A stretch of DNA of 64,000 nt, taken from contig NC_053183.1 of NCBI RefSeq assembly GCF_905163445.1, positions 18,352,001 through 18,416,000 on the forward strand, given 5' to 3'. Position numbers and translations under genes: made by a program. Below the pieces are notes generated by a model, which saw only the letters and a list, made by a program, of their open reading frames with translations, was not told the origin of the DNA and did no database searches. The stretch comes from Pararge aegeria. Taxonomy: Eukaryota > Arthropoda > Insecta > Lepidoptera > Nymphalidae. This document shows positions 30,647-41,954 of the stretch, in pieces (the first letter of the stretch is position 1; each line of letters starts with the position of its first letter).

Positions 30647-30849
30647 CAGTGGCGTGCATAGATGCTATGCACAGGGTATGCAGATAATATTAAATGAAGA
30701 AAATCTCTAGTAAGAGTTATAAAAAACTTAAGGGTAGGCATTGTAAGAGTTATAAAAAGCCTACCCTCATGTATTTGTAAGTCGTACTGGAGATTTATTC
30801 ATTTTATATCATCTGCATACCCTGTGCATACCCTTTATGCACGACATTG
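30647..30849. mobile_element. hAT-type MITE D, 8-bp TSD with one mismatch
   Basis: tggatggc at 30639-30646 against tgtatggc at 30850-30857. Start cagtggcgtgcatagatgct; the right end is mutated to gcacgacattg. Long internal inverted repeat as in MITE C. Confidence 0.85.
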
Positions 30850-30874
30850 TGTATGGCACAGTTGTATTAAATCC

Positions 30875-30930
30875 TGCATCAGTGTGTGTGTGTCCGTCCA
30901 TGTGTGTGTGTGTGTATGTGTGTCGCATTT
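30875..30930 (+). repeat. (GT)n microsatellite
   Basis: Two GT runs separated by ccgtccat. Confidence 0.85.
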
Positions 30931-31203
30931 CCTAAACGGATTGTTGATCTTGTTTTTTTTTTATTATGAGTATTTAATGAAAGGAGTTGACTAGTAGAAT
31001 AATGTACCAATTTATATTTATATAGTTTATTACTCTCGTGTTACTTTTTACTCTTAATGGGGAAGCTATCATCGTCGTTTTTACTCAACGGAGTGTTAAC
31101 CAGATTTACAACCGACCGCTGTTGCTCTAAGTAATATAATACATCCGTTTTTTGTTTTAGGTTTTGATATAGGAAGGAAACAAAGATACACAATTATTAT
31201 TGA

Positions 31204-31511
31204 CTAGCTTCTGCCCGCGACTTCGCCTGCTTGGCGTTCAGAATTGGGTCTAAAGCTTCGGTCGTTCACATATTCCTTTTCTATAGCATAGGTCACATGC
31301 ATACCAAAGCATGCATACCATGCATTTCAAAGCTATCTGCCAACGGATCAATTTTCGATTTTCCCTAACAAACTTCTTAAGGAATCGGGATAAAAGGTAA
31401 CCTATGTTCTTTTCCATGCTAAACGCTACATGCACGCCAGATTTCATCCAAATTCGATTAGCCGTTTTTGCGTGATTGAGTAACAAACATTCACGCTTTA
31501 TTATATATGGA
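31204..31511 (-). mobile_element. Helitron-like element
   Basis: Plus strand starts ctagcttctgcccgcgactt after A and ends tatatatgga before T. The interior (tcgggataaaaggtaaccta, cgattagccgtttttgcgtg) matches the 43.36-kb subfamily. Confidence 0.65.
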
Positions 31512-31544
31512 TATGGATAAAAAACAATATAGTATATAATATTA

Positions 31545-31980
31545 CTAGCTGTTGCCCGTGACTTCGTCTGCGTTTGTTTTTGTTTTTTGATGTGGCATTA
31601 AATTTAGTTGTAGATCTAAAAAAAATAAAATATTCAGTATCGCTAAGCCTTCAATGTGGGGTTTGCTGCTGTCCGCTGAGGAGTTCTGTCCTCTATCTCC
31701 CATCACAGTTTTGGCAGAATTAAACACATATTGTTACCTCTATAGTACAAAAATAATCATTTAAATCGGTTATAATTTGTCGGAGTTATGGTGTAAAATC
31801 GTCAAACACTCATCCCCTCTCCAAAAGGAACCGAGCTTAATGTCGGGATAAAAAATCATCCAATATTACTTTTAACACTTCCAAAAATATGTGTACAAAG
31901 TTTCATGACGATCGGTTAAGTAGTTTTTGCGTGAAAGCGTAACAAACAAACTTACATTGACATTTATAATATTAGTAGGA
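31545..31980 (-). mobile_element. Helitron-like element, full length (436 bp)
   Basis: On the minus strand: A, then TCCTACTAATATTATAAATG ... GGGCAACAGCTAG, then T. No duplication flanks it, as expected for Helitrons. Used as reference for the 7.9-, 8.9- and 56.6-kb relatives. Noncoding. Confidence 0.75.
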
Positions 31981-31981
31981 T

Positions 31982-33099
31982 AGTAGGATTTATTTCTTTA
32001 AATCTACCTTTAACACATTAGCTGCTGCACACAATTTGATCAATGTCCCTCCAGTGCTTTACAAGGTCAAAAACCCTAGGATCTAACCTTTTCACTGCGT
32101 TAATAAATCAAAAGGCCTTGTAAAGTGTAGGCGAGTTTAAACCCCAATAACTATGTGAGAACTTCTTATATTTAATCAATTATGTAACTATGCAATGGTA
32201 AAATAAACCAATGTTCGCTTCGCCAGTGGCTCCAATTTTTTTTCCTATATTTTTTATATTGTTTTAACATCATGTGATTACGTCCTTGCTGAGAGTAAAG
32301 TAAGTTACTGCTGAATGTGCATAAGTGCTGCCATCTCTGAAACAAAATAACAAAAGTTACTGTGGTCACCTGATCACAATACTTTTGTTAATGGTTCTTA
32401 TTTGACAGGGCATTCTGTGACACGGATCCAGTTAAAATTTATTAAACACGAAATCTTTTTTTTTTATTCTTTATTTTTTTTGGGACTTTTATCCTCGAGG
32501 AAACATACCAGCCCCATAAAATCGTGTATAAATCGTAGTATATAAGAAAATTGCACGCCAGAACGTGGCAACAGTGCACTATTCCCATTTACAATACCAA
32601 AACAATCTACACAGTTAAATCAACTCTGTTTCCAAATACTTTGGACATATAGTTTCAACTATTTTAATAAAAATAATTTTAATTTCGCCATCGATCCGGA
32701 TGAAGGTACAATTGTGAATAAACAAAATTTTTATATATGCAAAATAAGGGATGCACTTCGAATTCCCTGTATTTCTTTATGTTTATCAGAACTAAAAATA
32801 ACGAGATAAGTTTGAAGTAGATGTGTGACACGTAAATGGGCATTTGCTACGCGTGACAGTGCTATCTTTGTTTTTGTATATCCACGTTTTAGGGCCAGAA
32901 ATTTATGTCCCGCCTGGGTACAAGCTTTTTGCGCGGAGATCTTTTTATCACGACATACTGTGGCAAGTGACTTTACCCTATTACCGTTGATCTCGTTTTT
33001 TGGAAAAATATCAAGATTTTCCGGGAATTTTCCTCATGTTACCCAACTTCCTAAGGCGCGGAATAGCCGTAAAGTATCTGATTATGTTTTTAGCCCTAA
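31982..33099. other. No gene seen; DNA upstream of LINE-A
   Basis: Several short frames, none with a recognised domain. In particular there is no apurinic endonuclease or gag-like region in front of the RT, so LINE-A is 5'-truncated near 33.14 kb. A T-rich tract lies at 32456-32480. Confidence 0.5.
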
Positions 33100-34692
33100 G
33101 TGCAAAAATGTGCAAATGTGTGTGTATCTGCAATAGATATTGTAAAGAATTTCAGGTTATTAAAGTTGAAAAAAACCGGTGATCTGTGGGGTATGTCGGT
33201 GATGGTCATTTCTAACATTATTGACGTTATTGCCCCTTATCTAGCTGTAATTTTTAATGAATGTGTTGATATGGGTATTTTTCCGAACCTAATGAAATGT
33301 AGTAAATTAATACCCCTTTTTAAATCCGGTCAGAAAAATGACCTTAACAATTACAGGCCTATTTCAATCTTGCCAACTCTTAGTAAGGTCTTTGAAAAAA
33401 TTATACTTTATCAACTTTTAAATCATTTTAATGTAAATAACTTACTTCATCCGGAGCAGTACGGCTTCACTAAAGGTCGTAGTACAACGGATGCAGGCGC
33501 AAGACTCATAAAGCATATTTACGATGCCTGGGAACGTTCGCAGAATGCCATTGGTGTTTTCTGTGATCTGTCCAAAGCATTCGATTGCGTTGAACACAAA
33601 ACGTTGTTATTAAAACTAAGCCACTATGGCATCAAAAACGTTGCACTCAATTTAATTGCCTCTTATCTAAGTGATAGAGTTCAAAGGGTATGCGTAAAAG
33701 ACATAAAGTCTAAGGGATCATCTGCCTTAATGGGTGTCCCACAAGGCTCAATTTTGGGTCCCTTATTGTTTCTGGTGTATATAAATGATCTGCCACACCA
33801 TGTCAGGGGCACTTGTGAGATTGTACTGTTCGCAGATGATACATCTCTCATTTTTAAGACTGATAGAAACAAAGATAATTTTGACGATGTAAACCGTGCT
33901 TTGTCACATGTGTCAGACTGGTTTACTGTTAATAACTTACTTTTAAATGCAAAAAAAACTAAGTGTTTGGAATTTGTTTTGCCTAACGTAAAAAAAAATG
34001 ATAAAAACATCATAATAAATGGAGAAACACTTGAAATAGAAAACTCCACTGTTTTTCTAGGAGTGACCTTAGATTGTAAGCTACAGTGGGGTACCCATAT
34101 AGAAAGCCTAGCGAGTAAACTCAGCTCAGCTGCATATGCAATCAGGAAAATTAGACAGCTTACCGATGTTGAAACAGCTAGGCTTGTTTATTTCGCATAC
34201 TTTCACAGTATTATGTCCTATGGGATCTTGCTGTGGGGAAAAGCTGCAGATATTGAAAGTATATTTATACTACAGAAAAGAGCCGTACGATCAATATATA
34301 AACTTGGATCACGCGAATCGCTTCGTGAAAAATTTAAACAAATAGGTATTCTTACAGTAGCTTCGCAATACATTTATAGTAATATAGTCTTTGTGAGGCA
34401 AAATATTACTCTTTATAAATCAAAAGCTGAAATTAACAATCGACTTACCAGAAACGGTCATAAATTGGTGATATCTGCATATCGTCTGCGAAAGGTGCAG
34501 AACTCCTTTCTTGGGTTGAGTATACGCTTTTACAACATGATTCCTAAGGAAATTCTTGACCTACCAATGCATACATTTAAAAAATGTGTAAAAACGCATC
34601 TAGTACAGCGAGGTTACTATACATTTGATGAATTCCTCAATGACAAGGTAGAATGGAAGCAGCCAGCCTCGCTCTCATCTCCCGCAAGATAG
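33100..34692 (+). CDS. LINE-A reverse transcriptase (5'-truncated, open frame)
   Basis: Non-LTR retrotransposon polymerase that would reverse-transcribe its own RNA at a nicked target. The 530-codon frame has the RT core: NNYRPISILPTLSKVFEKII, GFTKGRST, CDLSKAFDC with catalytic D156, GVPQGS at 212, and FADD at 244-247. The C-terminal half includes FLGVTLD and YGILLWG. LINE homology starts only near residue 22 (KKTGDLWG); the first codon is GTG after a stop, so the annotated start is simply the open-frame limit. The N-terminal endonuclease domain, usual for this group, is missing. I place it in the CR1/Jockey group from RT motifs and its tandem-repeat tail, without a clade-level claim. No stop or frameshift in the RT suggests a recent insertion. 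Confidence 0.85.
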   Translation: MQKCANVCVSAIDIVKNFRLLKLKKTGDLWGMSVMVISNIIDVIAPYLAVIFNECVDMGIFPNLMKCSKLIPLFKSGQKNDLNNYRPISILPTLSKVFEKIILYQLLNHFNVNNLLHPEQYGFTKGRSTTDAGARLIKHIYDAWERSQNAIGVFCDLSKAFDCVEHKTLLLKLSHYGIKNVALNLIASYLSDRVQRVCVKDIKSKGSSALMGVPQGSILGPLLFLVYINDLPHHVRGTCEIVLFADDTSLIFKTDRNKDNFDDVNRALSHVSDWFTVNNLLLNAKKTKCLEFVLPNVKKNDKNIIINGETLEIENSTVFLGVTLDCKLQWGTHIESLASKLSSAAYAIRKIRQLTDVETARLVYFAYFHSIMSYGILLWGKAADIESIFILQKRAVRSIYKLGSRESLREKFKQIGILTVASQYIYSNIVFVRQNITLYKSKAEINNRLTRNGHKLVISAYRLRKVQNSFLGLSIRFYNMIPKEILDLPMHTFKKCVKTHLVQRGYYTFDEFLNDKVEWKQPASLSSPAR

Positions 34693-34890
34693 CAAAATGA
34701 TTGTAAATGTTGATGTTGGAAAAGAGCAACTACTGAGTTTCTTGCCGGCTCTTCTCGGTAGAATCTGCTTTCCGAACCGGTGGTAGAGTCACACAAACAT
34801 GCATACTTGACGTTTCAAAAGTGCTTATAAAGTAGGCCTACTTGAAATAAATGAATTTGAATTTGAATTTGAATTTGAATTTGAATTTGA
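34693..34890 (+). mobile_element. LINE-A 3' UTR and (TTGAAT)n tail
   Basis: gagcaactactgagtttctt, gctttccgaaccggtggtag, aagtaggcctacttgaaata, then five to six ttgaat units from about 34853. This is the parent of the short LINE-A ends seen at about 4.7, 5.9, 12.6, 15.0, 16.4, 23.2, 28.4 and 39.9 kb. Confidence 0.9.
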
Positions 34891-35085
34891 TAACGCGGTC
34901 TAAGATGGGAACTGGCTAACCTTTTAGGGGTGTGGCAGTTATATCAAACCGGTCGGTTATCGGTTTCTACGCGACATCGTACCGAAACCTCAATTCGCTT
35001 AGGGGCACGGCTTTGTCGGTAGGGTGGTAACTCCCAACAGATTCCCAAAGTTCCCCTGCCGGGCGTCGAACCCGGGACTTACCAT
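34891..35085 (-). mobile_element. SINE-d body and head
   Basis: ggtctaagatgggaactggc, gtttctacgcgacatcgtac, ggctttgtcggtagggtggt and tRNA-like cctgccgggcgtcgaacccg. The poly(A) end is missing and it joins the LINE-A tail. Confidence 0.7.
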
Positions 35086-35087
35086 TT

Positions 35088-35350
35088 GACGGCCGATTGG
35101 CGCAGTGGGCAGCGACCCTGCTTTCGGAGTCCAAGGCCGTGGGTTCGATTCCCACAACTGGAAAATATTTCTGTAATGAACATTAATGTTTTTCAGTGTC
35201 TGGGTGTTTATCTGTACATTATAAGTATTTATGTATATTATTCATAAAACAATTCATCAGTCATCTTAGTACCCATAACACAAGCTACGATTACTTTGGG
35301 GCTAGATGGCGGTGTGTGTATTGTCGTAGTATATTTCTTTATTTTATTTA
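35088..35350 (+). mobile_element. SINE-c, full length
   Basis: gacggccgattggcgcagtg, ccaaggccgtgggttcgatt, gtgtctgggtgtttatctgt, ggggctagatggcggtgtgt, ending in an AT tail. Well preserved. Starts only 3 bp after the SINE-d head. Confidence 0.85.
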
Positions 35351-35534
35351 TTTAGAGTCACAGCTCTCATCGCTTGAGATTGTAGAAAATAAATGGTCGC
35401 TGTGTTTGTGAGAAGCTTTGGTAGAGTTAATCCGCCCGAAAACTACCTCGCTGCACAGAAACATTCTTGCGCGTGGCACACGAATTATTTTACGAAGTGA
35501 AAATGTTTCGGAAATCCATACTAATATTTTAAGT

Positions 35535-35800
35535 GCGGTGATAGCTCAGTGGGTAGTACTTCGACTTCACTTGGGCTGTGAACACACTACACTTACACTT
35601 TGAATCCCAGCACGCACCTCTAACTGTAATAAGTTGGCGTTTAAAGCAATTAAAATATCACTTGCTTCAACGGCGAAGGAAAACATCGTGAGGAAACATG
35701 CATGCCTGAGAGTTCCTCATAGTGTTCTTAAAAAGTGTGTGGAGTTCACCAATCCGCACACACATTGTGAGAGGACACCTGTTAGTCTACGATGAACTTT
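35535..35800 (+). mobile_element. SINE-a, disturbed head
   Basis: gtgcggtgatagctcagtgg, then a short insertion-like stretch (ctgtgaacacactacac) before tttgaatcccagcacgcacc. The body runs to caccaatccgcaca and the 3' part is deleted to acattgtgagaggacacctg. Confidence 0.75.
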
Positions 35801-35879
35801 TGTCACTTAAGTCCTAAGGAATAAAAATTAGTGTCCTAAGGAATAAAAAATAGTTCCCAAAATTCTTGGCACTTTTCAT

Positions 35880-36250
35880 TATCATCATCATCTTGTCAAC
35901 CAATCGACGTCCACTGCTGGACATAGGTCTTTTGTAGGGAGTTCCAAAATACACGGTCCTGGACCGCTTGCCTCCAGCGGCTCCCAGCGACTCGCCTGAT
36001 GTCATCTGTCCACCTCGTTCGGGGCCGACCTACGCTGCGTGTATCGGTCGCCGGTATTGACGGGGTCGCCATTCCAGCAGCTATGTGCCCTGCCCATTGC
36101 CACTTCAGCTTCGCGACTCGCTGAGCTATTTCAGTAACTCTAGTTATTCTACGAATCTGCTCATTTCTGATTTGATCACGTAGAGATACTCCTAGCATAG
36201 CTCTCTCAATCGCCCGCTGAGTGACTCTGAGCCTTCTTATGAGGCCCACT
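35880..36250 (-). pseudogene. RTE-type LINE C-terminal coding remnant
   Basis: A minus-strand frame of 117 codons reads RRLRVTQRAIERAMLGVSLR, KLKWQWAGHIA, VGRPRTRWTDDIRRVAGSRW and LQKTYVQQWTS, the conserved end of RTE-type endonuclease/RT proteins. A segment between GHIA and VGRP is altered (GMATPSIPATDTRS), so the copy is not intact. The 3' end has the short (atgatg)n tail at 35879. Confidence 0.85.
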
Positions 36251-36254
36251 AGGC

Positions 36255-37090
36255 ATTTTTACACGTGTAAAATTCTCCTCTTCATGGGCATTGAATGCGT
36301 TCTAATAATATATAGCTGAACTACCCACAAATCTTATGATTCTCTTATTCACACTAAATCGGAGCCCGCACCAAAACTCACAGTACAATGGCAAATCGCA
36401 AATCGCAATAAATTCACGGAAAGCAAAGTTGCGCTTGTTGGTGCAGCTGCCGTGCATTCGGCTACAATAAACTCGCTCGCTAATTGGAACTAGATAACAG
36501 TTATTTCTGATCAAATATTAAATTTGCGATGCGACGCTGTGTGCGGACCGATGTTTGAACACGACGCTCGCTTCCATTATAGTTTCTAATCTATTTTAAT
36601 ATGAAGCTAATATTAAGAACAGTTTTTTTTTTGCAGCATTTTATTGCTCTATTCTTGCCTTATAATAAAACTATAACTGAAAGATTTCTGTACATTTAAT
36701 ATATTTAGAAAATTTTGACCGAGGGATGCTTTTGCTGAGTCCAAAACAGATTTTTATTTAATTTTTGTCAGTCCTGGTTTCTAAAAACTACAGAACGGAT
36801 TTAAATAAAATTTGGATGTTGGTAGCTCATATTCCGGGTGAACATATAGGATACTTTTTTTCCAGATAAACAAACAGTTTCCTCCGGGTAATGAGATGAA
36901 TTTTTTTTATCAATTTTACTTCATAGCTCCGTTAAATTTGAACCGATTTTAATAATTCTTGTTTTATTTCAATAATGTATTGTCTTATTTTAATTAGGAT
37001 CTAATAAAAATTGTCAGAGATAAAGGACATTACTCTTCACAAATAACAGCAAGTCGCAAGGCATATGTGACAACGATCGAATGCATGCGT
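36255..37090. other. No gene seen; possible Helitron-like interior
   Basis: 36725-37010 has cagaacggatttaaataaaa and gaacatataggatac, phrases typical of Helitron-like interiors, but neither terminus is clear. The rest is unassigned. Confidence 0.35.
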
Positions 37091-37091
37091 A

Positions 37092-37200
37092 CCATCCTAC
37101 TTATACCTATTATAAATGTGAAAGTTTGTGAGGATGGATGTATGGATGTATATATGTATGGATGTATGTATGTATGTATGTATGTATGTATGTATGTATC
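37092..37200 (+). mobile_element. Helitron-like 5' end with (GTAT)n microsatellite
   Basis: tcctacttatacctattataaa followed by gtgaaagtttgtgaggatgg is the 5' end. The gtat repeat then runs to about 37200, after which homology is lost. Confidence 0.55.
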
Positions 37201-37699
37201 AACTAAAACAATGACAACTTAGTAACTCAGATTACAACGTAAAATAATAGTATATAATCGTTATATGATTATATTATATAAGTTATGATGTTAGCATCAG
37301 ATCTATTCTAGTTAAGTGCGTCTATATTCATTACATTTTAAATAGAAATAAATTGAAGAAGCGCCTCAGTTTCTTCAAAGGTTAGTTTCGTTACATACAA
37401 GATATGTTTTTTTGTAAACAGCCATTTTTTTGGTAATTTTATTATAAAGGGTGGTAACTTTGCCTTTTTGTTATAGCCTTTTTTCTAAATTAATAAACTG
37501 TACTGTACGCTAAATTGTCAACACTACACGTTCAACATTAATCTGAAGCAGGATGAATGCGGTTTATAATAAACTGTATAACCTTTTTTTACACTTATAA
37601 AACAGAATATGTATTGCACTGTAAATATATGCAGTGACAACCCCAACTGGAGCTGTGTTTACATTTAAGTTGGGTGCAAGGATGATTTTGGCAACGTCA

Positions 37700-37930
37700 A
37701 ATATGCCACTACTATATTTTTATTTTTATTTATTTAATTTTAATTTTATTTAGGTATTTATGGTATGTGAAAGTTATGGTATGTTATTATTGTTTATTTA
37801 TTATAAGTATCGTTGTATTTGTGCAGTCTGGTTTATGTTTTAGTATGTAGTTATTCGTATGTAGATCGCTACTTAGAGATGAGGCACCCTTTTGTATCCT
37901 ACTACATTCTTTAAGGGTTTTTTTTTTGTT
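37700..37930 (+). mobile_element. LINE-B-related 3' UTR, diverged
   Basis: gtatgtagttattcgtatgt, gatcgctacttagagatgag and cacccttttgtatcctacta parallel LINE-B 3' UTR at 53.0-53.15 kb. No coding left. Confidence 0.55.
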
Positions 37931-38254
37931 TTTCTATTTGATTGGCCTTATTCGCAGCAGTAGCAACAGCATTTTGCAAACACTAGCTGGAAAGCTAAAT
38001 AACCCGTTCTGGAGGCTCTGGGTGGGTTTACATGCACACACACGAAGCAAATAGTATTATTATTATTTTTTTTAATTTACTAATTATCATTATTCATTGT
38101 ATTTTTTTTTTAATTTTTATTTTGTCTTTTTAATTTTATATTTTTGACATGCCATTTGAATAAATTTATACTGTAATTTTAATTCGATCGATATTGCATT
38201 TTTATTTTAATATGGTCTTTTCGTGAAAAAAAAAGAGATTATTATTATTAATAT

Positions 38255-38305
38255 TATTATTTGTTTATACTCTTTATTTGTACACCACGTACAAATAAAG
38301 AGTGT
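38255..38305. repeat. LINE-B end fold-back
   Basis: actctttatttgtac (38269-38283) and its exact complement (38289-38303), spacer accac. The left arm plus the (ATT)n before it is the LINE-B 3' terminus in reverse, so the right arm is a second, inverted copy of the same terminus. Confidence 0.8.
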
Positions 38306-38945
38306 GAGTGAAGAGAGAGAGTGTTTATTTATTTATGTATAATTTAATAAATAAACAAATAAGGCCCTTGATACTATTACAGCAATAATTTAAACAAAAG
38401 TGAGATTTCAAGTCACCAAATTAGTTAGGATAGTAATTTTTTCTTAGTGTAAACTAAACAATTTAACGAATAGTTAGTAAAGGAGTCCTTAAAAATGTAT
38501 CTTGTTTATTTTTAAGATCTATCATCTATTGATCTTTCCTTCATTGACTGTTGGCGAATAGTTTTAACCTTATAATAATTATTGGGCTGCTAGTAAGTAA
38601 GTTAATTAATATAAGCGTTTAGATGTTAAGATTTAACACATTTTTTTTATCTATTTAGATTATTTTTTTACCTTGTCTATTAACTCGTAGAGACAATCAT
38701 TTAGGAATACGTTAGATTGTGTAAGAATTATTATTAAATAAAGAGTCCCCTAAAGGTTTCATTGGCGGTCTGACACATTCACGCTTGATAGCTCACGACG
38801 AGTTCTCGGGTGAGAATTTGATATAATTACGCCACTGGCTACGAGACAGAGCTCCAACTCTGTCTCAGAACTTAATGCAAGGTTCTTATGCCTACCTTAT
38901 TATGTGGCACGTCACTCTAAGACTTACCTTCTTCTTTCTATCATT
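38306..38945. other. No gene seen
   Basis: AT-rich unassigned DNA. A small hairpin gagacagag/ctctgtctc lies near 38850, and an isolated acgccactgg near 38829 recalls the hAT MITE end but has no partner. Confidence 0.4.
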
Positions 38946-38949
38946 TATT

Positions 38950-39185
38950 ATTTTTCTTTTTTTTTTTTTTAATTATTAACAATTCTTAAATATAAATTAA
39001 AAAACACTATTAAAAATTTATAAAAAAAAAACTTCCACCTTCCGCTTGCGGGGCTTCTGAATACCCAAGCAACCGGTGGTCAGGGCTCCAGAGTGAGGAA
39101 CCTCCTCACAATACGCGCCGTTTCAAGGACTACTGCCTTCTGCGAGCCAAGCGAAAGCTTCTTGAGATGTTGGTCTTTTTAATGT
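38950..39185 (-). mobile_element. LINE 3' end with poly(A)
   Basis: The plus-strand T-run at about 38957-38980 is the reversed poly(A). Farther in, the minus strand codes TARIVRRFLTLEP followed by UTR with cttccgcttgcggggcttct on the plus strand. Resembles R1-clade or related LINEs by memory. Confidence 0.5.
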
Positions 39186-39684
39186 CTATTAATAATCTTA
39201 TTTTTCTTTTTCTTTCTTAATCTACTTTTAGTGATACTCTTTGTCCTAGTTGCCTTGCCTAAATTAATCTAACTTAATTAGCCTAGCTAAACTAAGTAAT
39301 TTATGGCCGACCATGGATCATGTGATCCGTTATAATCCGTAGAACAAGGGAAGTTAGCAATGGAATATCGGAGCAGTTAGGTAATAAAATAAAAATGCTT
39401 GAACTCGACGTATTTCAATATTTATATTAGTTCTCTTAAAAATTGCCTTTAAATGGAAAGTAAACGGGTCTATTTTCCGCGGTATTTAATTCCACCACAA
39501 AGTTTTAATGAGATGCTTTGCGAGAAGTTTTCGGCTTAGCAGCTTTTTTCGTTGTTGGTTTTCAACATTTCGTGTTTTGTAATAGGTCGTATTATAATAT
39601 CTATATTTATCATCAGCAGCGTAAGCCCCAGAATTCCCCATTCATACGCCAAAGACTATAATTTTTATATGTATAGAAGCTTCA

Positions 39685-39795
39685 TAAGCGGTGATAGCGC
39701 ATTGGGTACCAGCTTGACTTCACTTTGGGGGGCCGAGTTCGAATTCCAGCACGCACCTCTAACTTTTCTAAGTTATGCAAGTAGGTAAGGGCTAA
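39685..39795 (+). mobile_element. SINE-a head and first body block
   Basis: agcggtgatagcgcattggg, ggccgagttcgaattccagc, acgcacctctaacttttcta. 3'-truncated where LINE-A sequence begins. Confidence 0.75.
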
Positions 39796-39800
39796 CTTAT

Positions 39801-40005
39801 CTGTTTTCCAACATCAATATTTTACAATTTAACAACTAATGTTGATGTTGGAAAACAGCAAAAGCTGAATTGGTTGCTAGTTTCATCTCGGCAGAATCAG
39901 CATTTCGATCCGGTGAAGGTGAAATTATAAATAAACAGACTTGCAATTTCAAAAGTGCTTATAAAGTAGCCCTCTATAACATAAATGAATTACGAATTCT
40001 AAATT
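39801..40005 (+). mobile_element. LINE-A 3' end with a 5' fold-back
   Basis: The plus-strand LINE-A 3' UTR starts near 39840 (gttgatgttggaaaacagca) and runs to cctctataacataaatgaat. The preceding 39801-39817 is the exact complement of 39842-39858 with a 24-base spacer, so the 5' end of the insertion folds back on itself. Confidence 0.7.
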
Positions 40006-40546
40006 TTAAATTGGTGACCTAAGGCCATTCGAAACTTGGGTGAACTTTATTTAAAAAAAAATGCATTTTAAAGGTACAAATTTTTACAACATTCCTTATT
40101 TTAAAAGGATACTTAAAAGCTTTGTAGTAAAGGAAGCAATACTTTGCTAGCTTCAACAAGGTAGTTAACAGAAAATGTCAAGAGACACTCCATATTTTCT
40201 CCAGTTTTATTTACCTAGGTACCCTACTACTTTATTCAGGGTCTGGAACTTAGGATGTCCTTTCAGAGCTCGTTTGTAAAGCTACAAAATAAGAAATAAA
40301 ATGTAAATACTTTTAATTCTTTACTTGATAAATTATTTGGATGTGAACATGGCATGATGTGTATAATAATATACCGAAATACCTCTTTGGTTTAGTAGAC
40401 CATGTTGCTTTGGATTAAGACGAAAGGTCATTGGTTTGATAACCATGGCGGACCAAAAAATTTTAAGTATATTTTGTTTTTTCTGTCATGAAATTCTCAA
40501 AAGGAGGAAAAAGGAGGACCAAGTCAGTACCTACTTTACTGAATAC

Positions 40547-40739
40547 CAGTGGCGTGCATAGAGGGTATGCACAGGGTTTGCTCGCTAGTGGTCCCCTAGT
40601 ACGAGTTATAAATACTTAAGGGTAGGCTTTTTATCGGTCTTACAAAGCCTATCCGTAATTTTTTTATAACTCGTACTGGAGATTTTCTTCATTTTATATC
40701 ATCTGCATACCCTGTGCATACCCTCTATGTACGCCACTG
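40547..40739. mobile_element. hAT-type MITE E, 8-bp TSD with one mismatch
   Basis: ctgaatac at 40539-40546, ctaaatac at 40740-40747. Ends cagtggcgtgcatagagggt and tgtacgccactg. 193 bp, same long subfamily as MITEs C and D. Confidence 0.88.
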
Positions 40740-41307
40740 CTAAATACATACAGTATATACTGAATAGTATAGAAGTGTTGTTCCAACCGTGTTGTGTCTA
40801 TACTCAGCATGTAATGTTGGTAGAAACAATTTCTTAACAAACACCACGTTTGTTTCAGGATTATCGTTTGTTTCAATTTTCAAATATCCCGGCTATTTCC
40901 AGGCTATATTGAGGACTCAAGGCTTTCTCTAGATGCAATTTTTTTATCAAGATCAGATAAGCTGTTAGGTTTGACATAGGTAATATAGTTGATTCCTTTA
41001 AATCTCTAGGGAACGGTCTCGAAGTGCTTTTCTGAGTTGAAAGAAGATAAAAGTCCTACGTCATTGGCACAATTTTCGAATGTTCGTATGTTGTGCGAAA
41101 GAGATAGTTAGATAACAGTCGCCTTTTATAGAGTTTTCTTTTTTTCTATAGTGATAGTTGCCAAGCTGATGGCCAAAATTACTATAAACAAGGCGTGCAA
41201 GGAACTATTTCTGCAACATGCCGACCTCTGTCCAGCAACCTGAAGCGTAGGTGTTAAGCCTCATGCGCCAGTAATAATACCGTAATAACTACGTACGTAC
41301 GAAGCGG

Positions 41308-41625
41308 TGATAGCGCATTGGGCAGAAGCTCAACTTCAATTTCGGGGGACTAAGTTCGAATCCCAGGCCGCAGCTCTTACTTTTCTAAAGTTTACTAAAG
41401 TGCGTTTCAATTAATTAAAATATCACTTGCTTCAACGGTGGAGGAAAACATCCTGAGAAACCTGCATAGCTGAGAGTTCTACATAATGTTCTCAAAGGTG
41501 TGTGGAGTGCACCAATCTGCACTAGGTCAGCGTGGTGGACTGCGGCCTTAACCCCTACTCATTGTGGAAGGAGACACGTGGCATGTAGTGGGCCGGTAGT
41601 GGGTTGATGTGATGATGAAGTATGT
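41308..41625 (+). mobile_element. SINE-a, full length
   Basis: gaagcggtgatagcgcattg, taagttcgaatcccaggccg, acttgcttcaacggtggagg, aggtcagcgtggtggactgc and gtagtgggccggtagtgggt with a gatgatga tail. acgtacg-type sequence flanks both sides (about 41300 and 41628), a candidate short TSD. Confidence 0.85.
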
Positions 41626-41954
41626 ACGTGTGTTTAATGGTGCGGGTTACAAAACTATTTCTTTTTAATTTCGTAGCAACATAGTATTGTTTATAACTCG
41701 CTTATAAAGTCCGTTTAAAGTCTGGATTGAACACGTTTCTACAAACTGAGTGAAACTAAGCGTGAGTATACTCGTAAATCCGGTTAAACTGTAACAACGT
41801 TATTTACTTCACATAAAAACTCGTCTTTACATTGTACTAAACTCAATTGCCTATTTATACCGACCGCTTAATGTTTTTATTTGTACGTGAACTAATTTTC
41901 CCGATTATCGTCTAGGACTTACGTTCGTTTTTTACAATCAATATATCTTTAAAC

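Noticed and set aside
32825..33136. 103-codon frame upstream of the LINE-A RT as a gag-like ORF1
   Set aside because: No zinc knuckle or other recognisable domain, overlaps the RT frame start, and LINE homology begins only near 33.14 kb.
38820..38840. Sixth hAT MITE from a lone acgccactgg
   Set aside because: No matching inverted end or 8-bp TSD within 250 bp.
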